A DNA stretch of 64,000 nucleotides from Varibaculum timonense_A (GTDB lineage: Bacteria; Actinomycetota; Actinomycetes; Actinomycetales; Actinomycetaceae). The stretch spans positions 62,001-126,000 of the forward strand of contig NZ_JAQEVU010000002.1 of NCBI RefSeq assembly GCF_027694345.1, in the 5' to 3' direction. A program made the translations under genes and the position numbers. Positions 15,277 through 24,265 of the stretch are shown here, piece after piece (the first letter of the stretch is position 1; every line of letters begins with the position of its first letter). The notes beneath the pieces were generated by a model. The model ran no database searches, had not been told where the DNA came from, and saw nothing but the letters and a program-made list of their open reading frames with translations.

Positions 15277-15559
15277 GCTAGAAAGGGCGCGCGACAGTCT
15301 CTTCTCCTGCTAAAACAGGGCAGCATTAGTGGCGTTAGTAGACAGAAAATGCGAGCTTTATTTCCTTGCTGACCAGGAGATACCTTGAAAAAGCAGAGAT
15401 GTTTGCTGAGAGAAAATTGCTGTGAAACAATAGCCAACGATGGGTTTATCGCCAAGTTGGATATGAAACTGTTGCTATCAGTAGTTTGGTTTCCATATGG
15501 TCGCTAACTCCTTTGTTCTTATGAAAATGCGCAGCAAACAGGAATGCCGACAGGTAAAA
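15277..15559. other. Intergenic sequence without recognisable features
   Basis: Between the 105-bp element and the small membrane protein gene I see no coding frame with a credible start, and no clear promoter. The whole gap from 14918 to 15559 holds only the adhesin promoter, the 54-bp-spaced repeat and element copy B. Confidence 0.55.
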
Positions 15560-15970
15560 ATGTCAAGAAAAACTACCGGTAAGCGCCTTATGTGGCAGGG
15601 GATTATTGTCCTCGAAATAGTTGCAATTGCGCTTTGTCTTGTTTGGGGAGCGAAAACGCTTAATGCGTGGCTTGGCAGTCACGAGCGCGATAAAGCCACA
15701 AGTGGGCAGATAGAGCAGCAAAGCCGGGCGATTGCGGCTGCCCTCAGCCGAAAAGACCAGGCAGAGACAGCCAAATTGGTGGGCAGCGTTGAAACCGCGA
15801 ATTCCCTGATCAAACAGACAGAGGGACAGCAAGTAACTTTGCCGAAAAGAGCGGTAAATAACGAAAGTGGAGCTCAATACCTGGTTACTTTCCAAACCAG
15901 TGGAGGACAGAGCATCTATCTGCGATTAAGGTGTACGAAAAACCTAAGCTGCACCGGAAGTATCCCCTAG
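15560..15970 (+). CDS. Small membrane-anchored protein of unknown function
   Basis: A 136-residue protein with basic N-terminus (MSRKTTGKRL), one transmembrane helix (residues about 12-32, GIIVLEIVAIALCLVWGA) and an extracytoplasmic domain of about 100 residues, Gln/Ala/Lys-rich then ending LRLRCTKNLSCTGSIP with two cysteines that could form a disulfide. I start at the ATG at 15560, preceded by AGG at the right distance; earlier in-frame starts at 15497 and 15521 would add a hydrophilic leader without ribosome sites. No family is recognised. It lies on the same strand as the envelope-signalling cluster, 163 bp upstream, and could be related to it. Confidence 0.6.
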   Translation: MSRKTTGKRLMWQGIIVLEIVAIALCLVWGAKTLNAWLGSHERDKATSGQIEQQSRAIAAALSRKDQAETAKLVGSVETANSLIKQTEGQQVTLPKRAVNNESGAQYLVTFQTSGGQSIYLRLRCTKNLSCTGSIP

Positions 15971-16022
15971 AGGTCTGGCAAACCATACCTGTGGATAACT
16001 TTTAAAACAGGCGAAAGAGTAG

Positions 16023-16059
16023 GCAGATTTAGTAAAGTCATTATTTAGTAATCATCTGC
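16023..16059. promoter_or_regulatory. Inverted and direct repeats upstream of the Ig-like protein gene
   Basis: GCAGAT (16023-16028) pairs with ATCTGC (16054-16059), and TTTAGTAA occurs twice (16028-16035 and 16044-16051), 16 bp apart. The cluster lies about 75 bp before the start of the giant Ig-like/FN3 gene and is a candidate operator; no regulator is suggested. Confidence 0.35.
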
Positions 16060-16133
16060 TGATTAGTTCCCGGTCTGTGCGTCATTTTACTGCCGGTCAC
16101 GGGAAACCTTGAGCTAGCGAAGAGGACGGGGTC

Positions 16134-19100
16134 GTGACTGGAGTGCGGGGAAGAAAAGGGAGAATGGGCAGTTCCTCGCGCTCTAGTCGGGGACAATCTG
16201 GCAGTTTCGTAAACAGTAGCGGCTTGCAACAAAACACCGGAGTTACTGGATATTCCGCCCTTCAGCGCCAGAAACAAAAAAATCTAAAAGTCCGGGGACG
16301 ATTGCGAAAAGCTACAATCGCCACACTAGCTGCCCTGAGCATGGTAATTGTTTACCTGGCTTGGCAACACCCCGGTATTACCCGGGCGCAGGTGGATTTA
16401 AATGATGGCGGAATCTGGGTCACCAATCAATCTCAACACCTGGTGGGACATTTAAACTTTCCGGCGCGTGCCCTGGATGGAGCGGTACGTTCCAAAGCGG
16501 GACAGTTTGACGTTACTCAAGCGGGAGAAAACGTTCACTTTCAAAACAAAGCTGCCAGTGAGGCTACAAAAATTGACCCCAAGAAAGTACGGCTGGAAAC
16601 TTCCACTTCCCTGGCTAAGGGGCAACAAATTGCCCAATCTGGCGCTAACCTGGCAATTTTAGATCCCGAATCCGGCCTGCTGTGGAGTGGAGAAGATATA
16701 TTAACCCAAGAGCGTAACCGCGCCAACGCTACGGTGCGTTCCCTGCGAGGAGCGCAACTGGCAGGAGGAGAAAGCGGGGAATTCTTCCTAGCCTCACCGA
16801 CCACGAAAGAACTGGTAACCGTCACTAAAGAGGGAAAACTCTTCAAAGATGAACGGATAAAAATCTCGCAGATGCCCCTGGGAGCCAAGTTGGAAGTGGC
16901 AGGGGTGGGAAGGCAGGCAGTCGCCCTCGACAGTCAGCAAGGAATTCTCTATCTACCCAGTGGGAAAAGGGTCAAACTTTCTGGTTCGCAGCTGCACCTA
17001 CAAGAATCTGGTCCTCAAAAACCCTATGTGGTTATCGCCAACGAGGATAAACTAATAAAAGTTGATATCAACAGCGGTGACACCAGTGATATTCCCTCGG
17101 GTGCCAGTGGGGGAAATCCAGCTAGACCAGCGGTGAAATCAGAATGTATCTATGGAGCCTGGTCGGTAAGCGGCAAATTTGTGCGTGAATGCGCGGGAAA
17201 GGTTTATCGACCTACGCAAGATATTGCGAGGTTAAAAACTGCGCAAACCCCGGTGTTTCGCAAGAACCGCGACCTAGTGGTGCTCAATGACACTACCGAT
17301 GGGGCAGTATGGTTAGCTGACAAAAACATGGAACTGGTAGATAACTGGGACGAAATCTCTACCATGTTAAAGAAGGAAGAACAGCGAGAAGATTCTCCCC
17401 AGCTGACCGAACAGATTGCGCAAAAAGATCGGCAAAAAGAAAACACTCCGCCGGTGGCTCGCGATGATGTGTTCGGGGCTAGACCAGGGAAAATAACCAC
17501 GCTACCGGTACTGGAAAACGATTCTGATACCGATGGTGATTTACTAACTGCTGAAATAGTTGGAGGAGCCGGGGCTGCCCAGGTAAAGCCAGTACGCGGA
17601 GGGGCAGCTCTGCGGATTGAACTGCCAGCTAATGCCAGCGGAACTATAAACTTCACCTATCAGGCTAAAGACGGACGCGGTGGGGTAGATACCGCCAATG
17701 TAACCGTGAAGGTTACCCCGGAGCCTCAAAACAGTGCACCGACCCAGAAACGAGTACCAACCGTAGTAGTTGAATCAGGTAAACAAATCGAGTACAACGC
17801 CCTCCCGGTGTTCGGTGACCCTGACGGAGATTCCCTGTTTCTAACTGGTGCGTCCTCTTCCCAGGATAACCAAGTCGAATATCGGCAAGAAGGTACCTTG
17901 GTAATCCGCAATCAAGCCAAAGGGGTAGGGAAGAAAGAACTAAAAGTTCTGGTTTCTGATGGACGAGAAGAAATAACCGGAAGAATACTGGTAGATGTAC
18001 GTGCATCCGGAAACGTTCCTCCGGAAGCAAACGGAGATATCGCGTTCGCTAGAGCCGGAACCACCATTACCATTCGTCCCTTGGCAAATGATACCGATGC
18101 CAATGGCGATCCCTTGACCCTGGCAGGGGTAAATATCGAACAAACCGGGCCGCAGATTACCCCCGATTTGGCGGGCGGAACTTTATCATTCCGCTCCGAA
18201 CAAGAGGGAACCTACTACTTGACCTACACGGTCTCTGACGGGCCAGCCACCGCGACCGGAGTTATTCGAGTGGATGTGGCTAGCTCCGGTAAACGCGGAA
18301 AACCGGTGGTAGAAGATGATATTGCAGTGTTGCCAGTGGGGGGACAGGTGCTGTCAGATGTGCTGGCTAACGATTCCGATCCGGCTGGAGACGTTCTGGT
18401 TACCCAATCAGTGACCGTAGATGCGTCCTCGCCGCTGAGAGCAACTGTAATGGATCATTCGCTGCTAAATATCACTGCTCCGCGCGGACTGACCAAAGCA
18501 GAAACCCTAAAATATCAGGTATCAAATGGGCATGAAAGCGCCGAAGGGGTAGTTACGGTTATTCCGGTAAAAACCCAGTCACGTTCAGCACCTCCAACTG
18601 TAAAACCTGATCGGGCCAAGGGGAGAGTAGGAGATGTAGCTAGTGTAGATGTGCTGGCTAATGACCGTTCCCCGGTAGGTTTAACTCTAAAAGTCTCGCC
18701 GACAATCACCACTACCACCCCGCCAGACGCAGGAAAGTTCTTCGTTACTGGAAACCAGGTGCGTTTCCTAGCGAAAAAACCTGGTAAATACGAGGCTACC
18801 TATACGGCGATAGATACCAACCAGAACCAGGCAAGTGCGCGGGTAAGTGTAGAAATAAAACCGGCAAATACCTCGGATAATTCCGCTCCCGAACCTCGGG
18901 TACTTACCGGGAGGGTTATTTCCGGGCAAAGTACCCGGATACCGGTGGAACTGACCAGTATTGACCCTGATGGAGATTCAGTATCTTTGGTGGGAATTGC
19001 CGATGCCCCCAAGATGGGAGTAGTTGATATCGGCTCTAGCTGGCTTAATTATCAGCCAACTGCCGGAAAAATCGGAACTGATACTTTCAGCTATATTGTG

Positions 19101-22025
19101 GAAGACCGCTTCGGTAAACAGGGGATGGCGCGGGTGCAAGTAGGGATTGCCCCCGCATCCACTTTGAACCAGAAACCCCAGGCAAATGCGGATAAGGTAC
19201 GGGTAAGACCAAATCGCGCCCTCGCGGTGGCGGTGACCGCTAACGATACCGACCCGGACGGTGACGGGATTAGCCTGATTGCCAAATCGCTGCAAAGCGC
19301 CGGGCAAACCGTTAATGCTAAAGCCCGGGAGAACTCGGTGGTACTCACCACCCCGAAGAAAGCTGACTCCTATGGGATTCAATACTCCATCACCGATGGG
19401 CGAGGCGGGCAAGATACCTCCATAGCAACTGTGCAAGTAGACCCCTATGCGCCCTTGCAAGCCCCTGAAGCTGCCGATGATTTGGTTAGCGCGAAAGAAG
19501 GCGGACGAAAAGTTGGTGACCCTATCGAGGTGGATGTTCTTGCCAATGATATTGACCCTGACGGAGATGGAGCTGCCTTAACGGTTACTTGCGAACAGGA
19601 GGGAGTAAGCGTTAAGGGACAAAAACTGGTGATTCCTGCCCCCGCTAAACGGCAATTGGTGTTGTATAAGGTTACTGACCAGGATGGACTCAGCGCCAAT
19701 GCGGTGGTAAACGTGCCCGGGGTTTCCGAGCAAAAACCCTATATTGATCCCGATACCGTGCCCTTAAAAGCAGAATCTGGGCAGACATTAACCGTTGATT
19801 TAGCTTCCCATGTGATTACCCGGAAATCTCGTACTCCGCACGTTCACTCTGCGAAAGCCATCACCTTGGGTGCCGGGTTTGAGGGGGGAGTGAAAATGTC
19901 TGGAGATGATTCTTTCCAGGTAAAGATAAGTCCTGATTTCTTTGGTAAAACTACCCTGGTGATGCAGGTTAGTGACGGGCAAGCAAATGACTCTAGCGCA
20001 CTTAGTGCCTCCCTGACGTTACCGATAAATGTGGCATCTACCAGCAACCATCCCCCAGTTTTTACCCCTACGCGCCTAGAAGTTGCCGCGGGTGAAGAAG
20101 CGATTACCGCAAATCTTGCGGATATGGTTAGTGATGAAGATGGAGATGACCCCGCAAAGATGAATTACCGACTCGGGGCTATTCCACCAGGGATTAAAGC
20201 CTCCTTAAAGGGACATATACTCTCGGTCGCGGCTGAAGTTGGTAAAGCTAAGGGGGATGCGGGCAGTATTGAAGTAACTGTAGAGGACGGCTCAGCTCCG
20301 ACAACTGGGAAGATACCGGTAAGGGTGGTCAGCTCTACTAGAGCATTGATTCAACTTGCGGCGATTGATTTAGAGGGTGAATCTGGGAAAACCCTCAGTA
20401 TTGATTTAAATCGTTACGCTACGAACCCGTATCCCGGACAGCCTTTGAAAACCGTTGGTTCACCCAGTGTAGTGCAAGGATTGGGGCAGATATCTGCAAC
20501 GGGAACCAGTCTACAGGTAACCCCAGCTGCAACTTTCAAAGGAGACCTGGTGGTTTCCTACACCTTACAGGACGCGAGCGGGGATTCTGATCGTCAGGTT
20601 AGCGGTACAGCTACGATTAGGGTGGTTTCGGTACCTGATGCTCCCACGGCGGTAACTGCTACTGTTAGCGAATCAACCACGGTCAGTGTTAGCTGGACTC
20701 CTCCTGCCGCTAATGGCGCTCCCATAACTGGTTATACGGTTACCGATTCGGTTTCTGGGCGGAGCGTTAAATCTACTGGCACGATTACCGATTTCCCAGG
20801 TTTAGAGCCTGGAAAGTCGCATTCTTTCACCGTGGTTGCCACCAATCGAGTAGGGGACTCTAAGCCCTCGGAGGCGTCTGTAGCGGTTGAAGTGGAAATA
20901 ACCCCCAGTGCTCCGACTAATCTTTCCGCTACCGCTACTGGTCCTAGAGCAGCAACTTTAAGTTGGGATTCTCCTGTCAGTAATGGAGGTTCTCCGATTG
21001 ATCACTATATTGTTACGGTTTCGGGCGGCAGTCCGCAGCAAGTTAAAGATACTAAATTGACCGTTAAAGAGCTGGCTGGTGGTTCCCATACTTTCAGTGT
21101 GCAGGCGGTTAATACCAAGTCGGGGCCGGCGGCTACGAGTGAGTTTATAACCTTTGACGCTTTCAGCAAGGATACGGTAAAGGCTAAATTGGCGCGCGCA
21201 GGAGCGCGTGAAGCCTCGGTAGAAATGATCTATGCCGTCCCGGTCGGGGATAGCGGAGAATGTAAAGTAACTAAAGTGGCAGATATTAGCGTCACTGGCG
21301 GAATTTTCAGCTACCGTGATCCTCGGGCAAAAAATAACCTGAAAGTGGATTACAGCTGCGCCTTTACCCATAACAAACTGGTCACTGGTTCGGTTAGTGG
21401 TAATATGCCTGCTCAGAAAAATCCAGATATTGGTCAAATCAAAGAAAACAGCAAGAAAAGGTCTGAAACTGGCACGGAGATAGAAGTAACTGTAAATGGT
21501 CTAGACGTGTGGGACAGCAGCTATATTGAGCTAGAGGTTTCCGGGAAAGAATCGGCAGGAGCTACTCTTGCCTCCGACCAATACCAAACCCAGTTCAATG
21601 AGGGAAACGGTTGGACAATTACCCTTCAAAACTTAAAACCGGGAGAAACCTGGACTATCAGGGCTGAGTTGAAGCTAAAATCCGGGGGAACTTCCGTGGA
21701 TTCGGAAAGGCTTGAGGTCTCGACCCTTAAACCAAAACCTACCCCTACCCCAAACCCCAGTACCTCGCCCTCGACATCTCCCAGTAATACACCGACTGCC
21801 GCCGTCTCCTACCTGCAAAATTGGTTGGATCTTACCCCTATGATTGTCGAATCTAAGCCAATATGGCCACACTTGACCCCGCTAATCGAACTCCCCGCAA
21901 CTTTGACTAACGACACATTAACTAACCGACCCTATCTGCCCGCGCAAATAAATCTTTTCGTCGGCGGATATCATAAACCATTTACTAACCGTCTTGAAGT
22001 GCAGGAAAACCTGCCCCGATTATAG
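16134..22025 (+). CDS. Giant membrane-anchored Ig-like/fibronectin type III repeat protein
   Basis: A 1963-residue envelope protein, first gene of the signalling cluster. A basic Ser/Gly-rich cytoplasmic tail (1-58) is followed by a transmembrane helix (60-77), then an extracellular beta-rich region (90-430), about nine tandem cadherin/Ig-like repeats each marked by a D-x-D-G-D type motif such as NDSDTDGD, NDTDPDGD or NDIDPDGD (about 440-1490), two FN3 domains (about 1498-1590 and 1592-1680), a further domain and a Pro/Thr/Ser segment (about 1866-1885). The last 78 residues are of ordinary composition; there is no LPXTG. The GTG at 16134 has AGAGG upstream; an ATG at 16164 with AAGGGAG is nearly as good. 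Similar proteins (FN3) head the bifidobacterial PFNA cluster. A role in adhesion or wall sensing is inferred. Confidence 0.88.
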   Translation: MTGVRGRKGRMGSSSRSSRGQSGSFVNSSGLQQNTGVTGYSALQRQKQKNLKVRGRLRKATIATLAALSMVIVYLAWQHPGITRAQVDLNDGGIWVTNQSQHLVGHLNFPARALDGAVRSKAGQFDVTQAGENVHFQNKAASEATKIDPKKVRLETSTSLAKGQQIAQSGANLAILDPESGLLWSGEDILTQERNRANATVRSLRGAQLAGGESGEFFLASPTTKELVTVTKEGKLFKDERIKISQMPLGAKLEVAGVGRQAVALDSQQGILYLPSGKRVKLSGSQLHLQESGPQKPYVVIANEDKLIKVDINSGDTSDIPSGASGGNPARPAVKSECIYGAWSVSGKFVRECAGKVYRPTQDIARLKTAQTPVFRKNRDLVVLNDTTDGAVWLADKNMELVDNWDEISTMLKKEEQREDSPQLTEQIAQKDRQKENTPPVARDDVFGARPGKITTLPVLENDSDTDGDLLTAEIVGGAGAAQVKPVRGGAALRIELPANASGTINFTYQAKDGRGGVDTANVTVKVTPEPQNSAPTQKRVPTVVVESGKQIEYNALPVFGDPDGDSLFLTGASSSQDNQVEYRQEGTLVIRNQAKGVGKKELKVLVSDGREEITGRILVDVRASGNVPPEANGDIAFARAGTTITIRPLANDTDANGDPLTLAGVNIEQTGPQITPDLAGGTLSFRSEQEGTYYLTYTVSDGPATATGVIRVDVASSGKRGKPVVEDDIAVLPVGGQVLSDVLANDSDPAGDVLVTQSVTVDASSPLRATVMDHSLLNITAPRGLTKAETLKYQVSNGHESAEGVVTVIPVKTQSRSAPPTVKPDRAKGRVGDVASVDVLANDRSPVGLTLKVSPTITTTTPPDAGKFFVTGNQVRFLAKKPGKYEATYTAIDTNQNQASARVSVEIKPANTSDNSAPEPRVLTGRVISGQSTRIPVELTSIDPDGDSVSLVGIADAPKMGVVDIGSSWLNYQPTAGKIGTDTFSYIVEDRFGKQGMARVQVGIAPASTLNQKPQANADKVRVRPNRALAVAVTANDTDPDGDGISLIAKSLQSAGQTVNAKARENSVVLTTPKKADSYGIQYSITDGRGGQDTSIATVQVDPYAPLQAPEAADDLVSAKEGGRKVGDPIEVDVLANDIDPDGDGAALTVTCEQEGVSVKGQKLVIPAPAKRQLVLYKVTDQDGLSANAVVNVPGVSEQKPYIDPDTVPLKAESGQTLTVDLASHVITRKSRTPHVHSAKAITLGAGFEGGVKMSGDDSFQVKISPDFFGKTTLVMQVSDGQANDSSALSASLTLPINVASTSNHPPVFTPTRLEVAAGEEAITANLADMVSDEDGDDPAKMNYRLGAIPPGIKASLKGHILSVAAEVGKAKGDAGSIEVTVEDGSAPTTGKIPVRVVSSTRALIQLAAIDLEGESGKTLSIDLNRYATNPYPGQPLKTVGSPSVVQGLGQISATGTSLQVTPAATFKGDLVVSYTLQDASGDSDRQVSGTATIRVVSVPDAPTAVTATVSESTTVSVSWTPPAANGAPITGYTVTDSVSGRSVKSTGTITDFPGLEPGKSHSFTVVATNRVGDSKPSEASVAVEVEITPSAPTNLSATATGPRAATLSWDSPVSNGGSPIDHYIVTVSGGSPQQVKDTKLTVKELAGGSHTFSVQAVNTKSGPAATSEFITFDAFSKDTVKAKLARAGAREASVEMIYAVPVGDSGECKVTKVADISVTGGIFSYRDPRAKNNLKVDYSCAFTHNKLVTGSVSGNMPAQKNPDIGQIKENSKKRSETGTEIEVTVNGLDVWDSSYIELEVSGKESAGATLASDQYQTQFNEGNGWTITLQNLKPGETWTIRAELKLKSGGTSVDSERLEVSTLKPKPTPTPNPSTSPSTSPSNTPTAAVSYLQNWLDLTPMIVESKPIWPHLTPLIELPATLTNDTLTNRPYLPAQINLFVGGYHKPFTNRLEVQENLPRL

Positions 22026-22041
22026 GAAGTGAAATCGCCAT

Positions 22042-23010
22042 ATGATTCTAAAACAGGCAGAAGCCGCAGAGTTTGCTACCCGCTTCGGGCAAATAGCCGA
22101 ACACGTTGATTTGGCGATTCTAGGGAAAGGACACCAGGTTCGTCTGGTGCTCGCAGCTTTCCTAGCAGGCGGACATATCTTGCTAGAGGATGCGCCCGGA
22201 ACTGGTAAAACTGCCCTAGCGCGCGCCCTCGCCGCTTCGGTGGCTGCTTCCCATAGCCGTATCCAATTCACCCCGGATATGCTCCCCACTGATATAACCG
22301 GGGTAACCGTATATGACCAGCAAACTAAGGAATGGGATTTCCATGCCGGACCGGTTTTTGCCAATATCGTCCTCGCGGACGAAATTAACCGTGCCAGCCC
22401 TAAAACCCAATCAGCCCTGCTAGAAGTAATGGAAGAACATCAAGTCAGTGTAGATGGAGTGATTCACCCAGTTGAGTCCCCATTCTTGGTAATTGCCACC
22501 CAAAACCCGGTAGAGCAAGCCGGAACCTATAAACTACCCGAGGCGCAGCTCGATCGCTTCCTAATCAAAGTTTCCCTAGGGTATCCCGATAAAGAAGCTA
22601 CTATCAAAATACTCTCTGGAGCTAGCCAACCAGATTTATCCAAGAATCTAAAAGCAGTGGTTAAAGCGGAAGAAATCATTTCCCTGGGGCAAATGGGGCT
22701 GCGCAACTATGTAGATGAGCAGATTATCCGCTATGTTCAGCAACTTGCGGAAGCAACCCGCCTAGACGAAGCTGTCAATCTGGGGGTTTCTACCCGCGCA
22801 GCAATCGGGATGATGCGGCTGGCGAAAGTGTGGGCTGCCTCCCAAGGGCGTCACTATGTATTACCAGATGACATAAAAACCTTGGCTGTTCCAGTTTGGG
22901 CGCACCGAATAATTATGGATGCAGATGCTTTATTCGAGGGAGCAACCGCGCAAAGCGTAGTTGAACGTGCCCTAGGTGAGGTACCTCCACCGGTAGATTC
23001 TAAGGCCTAA
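22042..23010 (+). CDS. MoxR-family AAA+ ATPase
   Basis: A 322-residue MoxR ATPase, chaperone-like proteins that assemble or activate partner complexes, often together with DUF58/VWA proteins. Walker A is DAPGTGKTALARAL (residues about 52-65), Walker B VLADEINRA near 110-118, the sensor segment VIATQNPVE near 151-159 and the arginine-finger region PEAQLDRF just after. It starts 16 bp after the giant protein gene and ends 4 bp before the DUF58 gene, so the cluster is one operon. Its client is probably the DUF58 protein or the membrane complex. Confidence 0.93.
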   Translation: MILKQAEAAEFATRFGQIAEHVDLAILGKGHQVRLVLAAFLAGGHILLEDAPGTGKTALARALAASVAASHSRIQFTPDMLPTDITGVTVYDQQTKEWDFHAGPVFANIVLADEINRASPKTQSALLEVMEEHQVSVDGVIHPVESPFLVIATQNPVEQAGTYKLPEAQLDRFLIKVSLGYPDKEATIKILSGASQPDLSKNLKAVVKAEEIISLGQMGLRNYVDEQIIRYVQQLAEATRLDEAVNLGVSTRAAIGMMRLAKVWAASQGRHYVLPDDIKTLAVPVWAHRIIMDADALFEGATAQSVVERALGEVPPPVDSKA

Positions 23011-23014
23011 AATA

Positions 23015-24265
23015 ATGAAAGTTCCCCTGGACACTACTACCGCGCTAAAAAATGCGGTGAAAAGCGGAAATAAAGCCTGGAATAGGGTGCGCTCACGTAG
23101 CTACCTGGCTGCGGTGCGCAAAGTTCCGCTGACCGGTTTAGGGTGGCTAGTATTCCTGGGGGGAGTAGTAAGCCTACCTGCCTATCTGTTATGGGATTGG
23201 GCAGAGGCAGCGGCAATAATGTTTGGGGCTCTGGGAGCCCTAGGGTTGGCGATATTACAAACCTGGGGTGGAGCAGATTTGTCTTTACAGGTAAAAGTAG
23301 AGCAAGACCGCTTAAGAAAAGGACAAGAGCTAATAGGTAGGGTGATTGCGAAAAATGACGGTCGCCGTTCGCTACGTGCCCTAACTATCGAGTTGCCGCT
23401 GGGAGATGAAGAGGTCGATATCCCTCTGCCAACCCTGAGGGCGGGCAAGAGTTTTACCCGCAGCTTCCAGTTACAAACTAAACGGCGAGAAAAAATTCTG
23501 GTTGGCCCTGCTAGGACGGTACGGCAAGACGTTTTAGGGCTGATTCGGCGGGTTCGTACCTGGAGGCAGCACCATGAAGTGTACGTGTATCCCAACTTCA
23601 CCTCGGCTTTAGGTACTTTGAGTGGATATACCCGAGATATGGAGGGGGTAGCCTCCTCAGTAATAACCAGTTCGGATGCGGTATTCCATGCGCTGCGCCC
23701 CTATGAAAGTGGGGATGACCGCCGCCATATTCACTGGAAAATGACCGCTCATACCGGTGAGCTAATGCTACGTCAATACCTAGAGACTAGACGCTCTCAT
23801 CATTTAATTGTTTTAGATTTAAACCCGAAGGACTATCAGCAAGACGATTTTGAATTGGCGGTTGAAGCCGCAGCCTCACTGGCCGTCTCTTCGCTGTCAA
23901 ATGGACAGCCCCTAACTCTTTATGCCGGTAAAACCGGGTTTAAGGTGGCTAGTTCCGGGGCGGCATTAGATTTTCTAACTGAAGTTCAGATGCGAGAAAA
24001 TGAGCAAGAGTTTATCCAAGTGGTTCGTTGGGCACTCGCCCATGAAGCTCAATCTTCGGTATGTTCCCTGATTTGTGGACCTGGAATATCTATGCGCCGC
24101 CTACAACAAATCTGTTTACTTCCCCCAGTGGATATGGCAACTACCGGTATTCGTGCAGATGATGGCGCTGCCTTGACTAGAAGAGAAGCGAGCTCTCGCC
24201 GACTGCTAAACATCGGAGAGCTTTCTCAGCTGCCGCGCGCCCTAAACGGGGTGATGAGCCTGTGA
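23015..24265 (+). CDS. DUF58 domain-containing membrane protein
   Basis: A 416-residue protein with two N-terminal transmembrane segments (about residues 38-55 and 60-85) and a C-terminal DUF58 region containing the family signature GDDRRHIHWKMTAHTGELM (residues about 229-247), followed by a VWA-like fold with VLDLNP. DUF58 proteins accompany MoxR ATPases and transglutaminase-like membrane proteins in many bacteria; their biochemical role is not settled. The stop overlaps the GTG start of the next gene by 4 bp, showing translational coupling. Confidence 0.88.
   Translation: MKVPLDTTTALKNAVKSGNKAWNRVRSRSYLAAVRKVPLTGLGWLVFLGGVVSLPAYLLWDWAEAAAIMFGALGALGLAILQTWGGADLSLQVKVEQDRLRKGQELIGRVIAKNDGRRSLRALTIELPLGDEEVDIPLPTLRAGKSFTRSFQLQTKRREKILVGPARTVRQDVLGLIRRVRTWRQHHEVYVYPNFTSALGTLSGYTRDMEGVASSVITSSDAVFHALRPYESGDDRRHIHWKMTAHTGELMLRQYLETRRSHHLIVLDLNPKDYQQDDFELAVEAAASLAVSSLSNGQPLTLYAGKTGFKVASSGAALDFLTEVQMRENEQEFIQVVRWALAHEAQSSVCSLICGPGISMRRLQQICLLPPVDMATTGIRADDGAALTRREASSRRLLNIGELSQLPRALNGVMSL

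Noticed and set aside
15075..15455. A 126-codon minus-strand frame as a gene
   Set aside because: It runs through the 105-bp element and the 54-bp-spaced repeat, has no ribosome site, and its first part has no protein-like order. I keep only the repeats.
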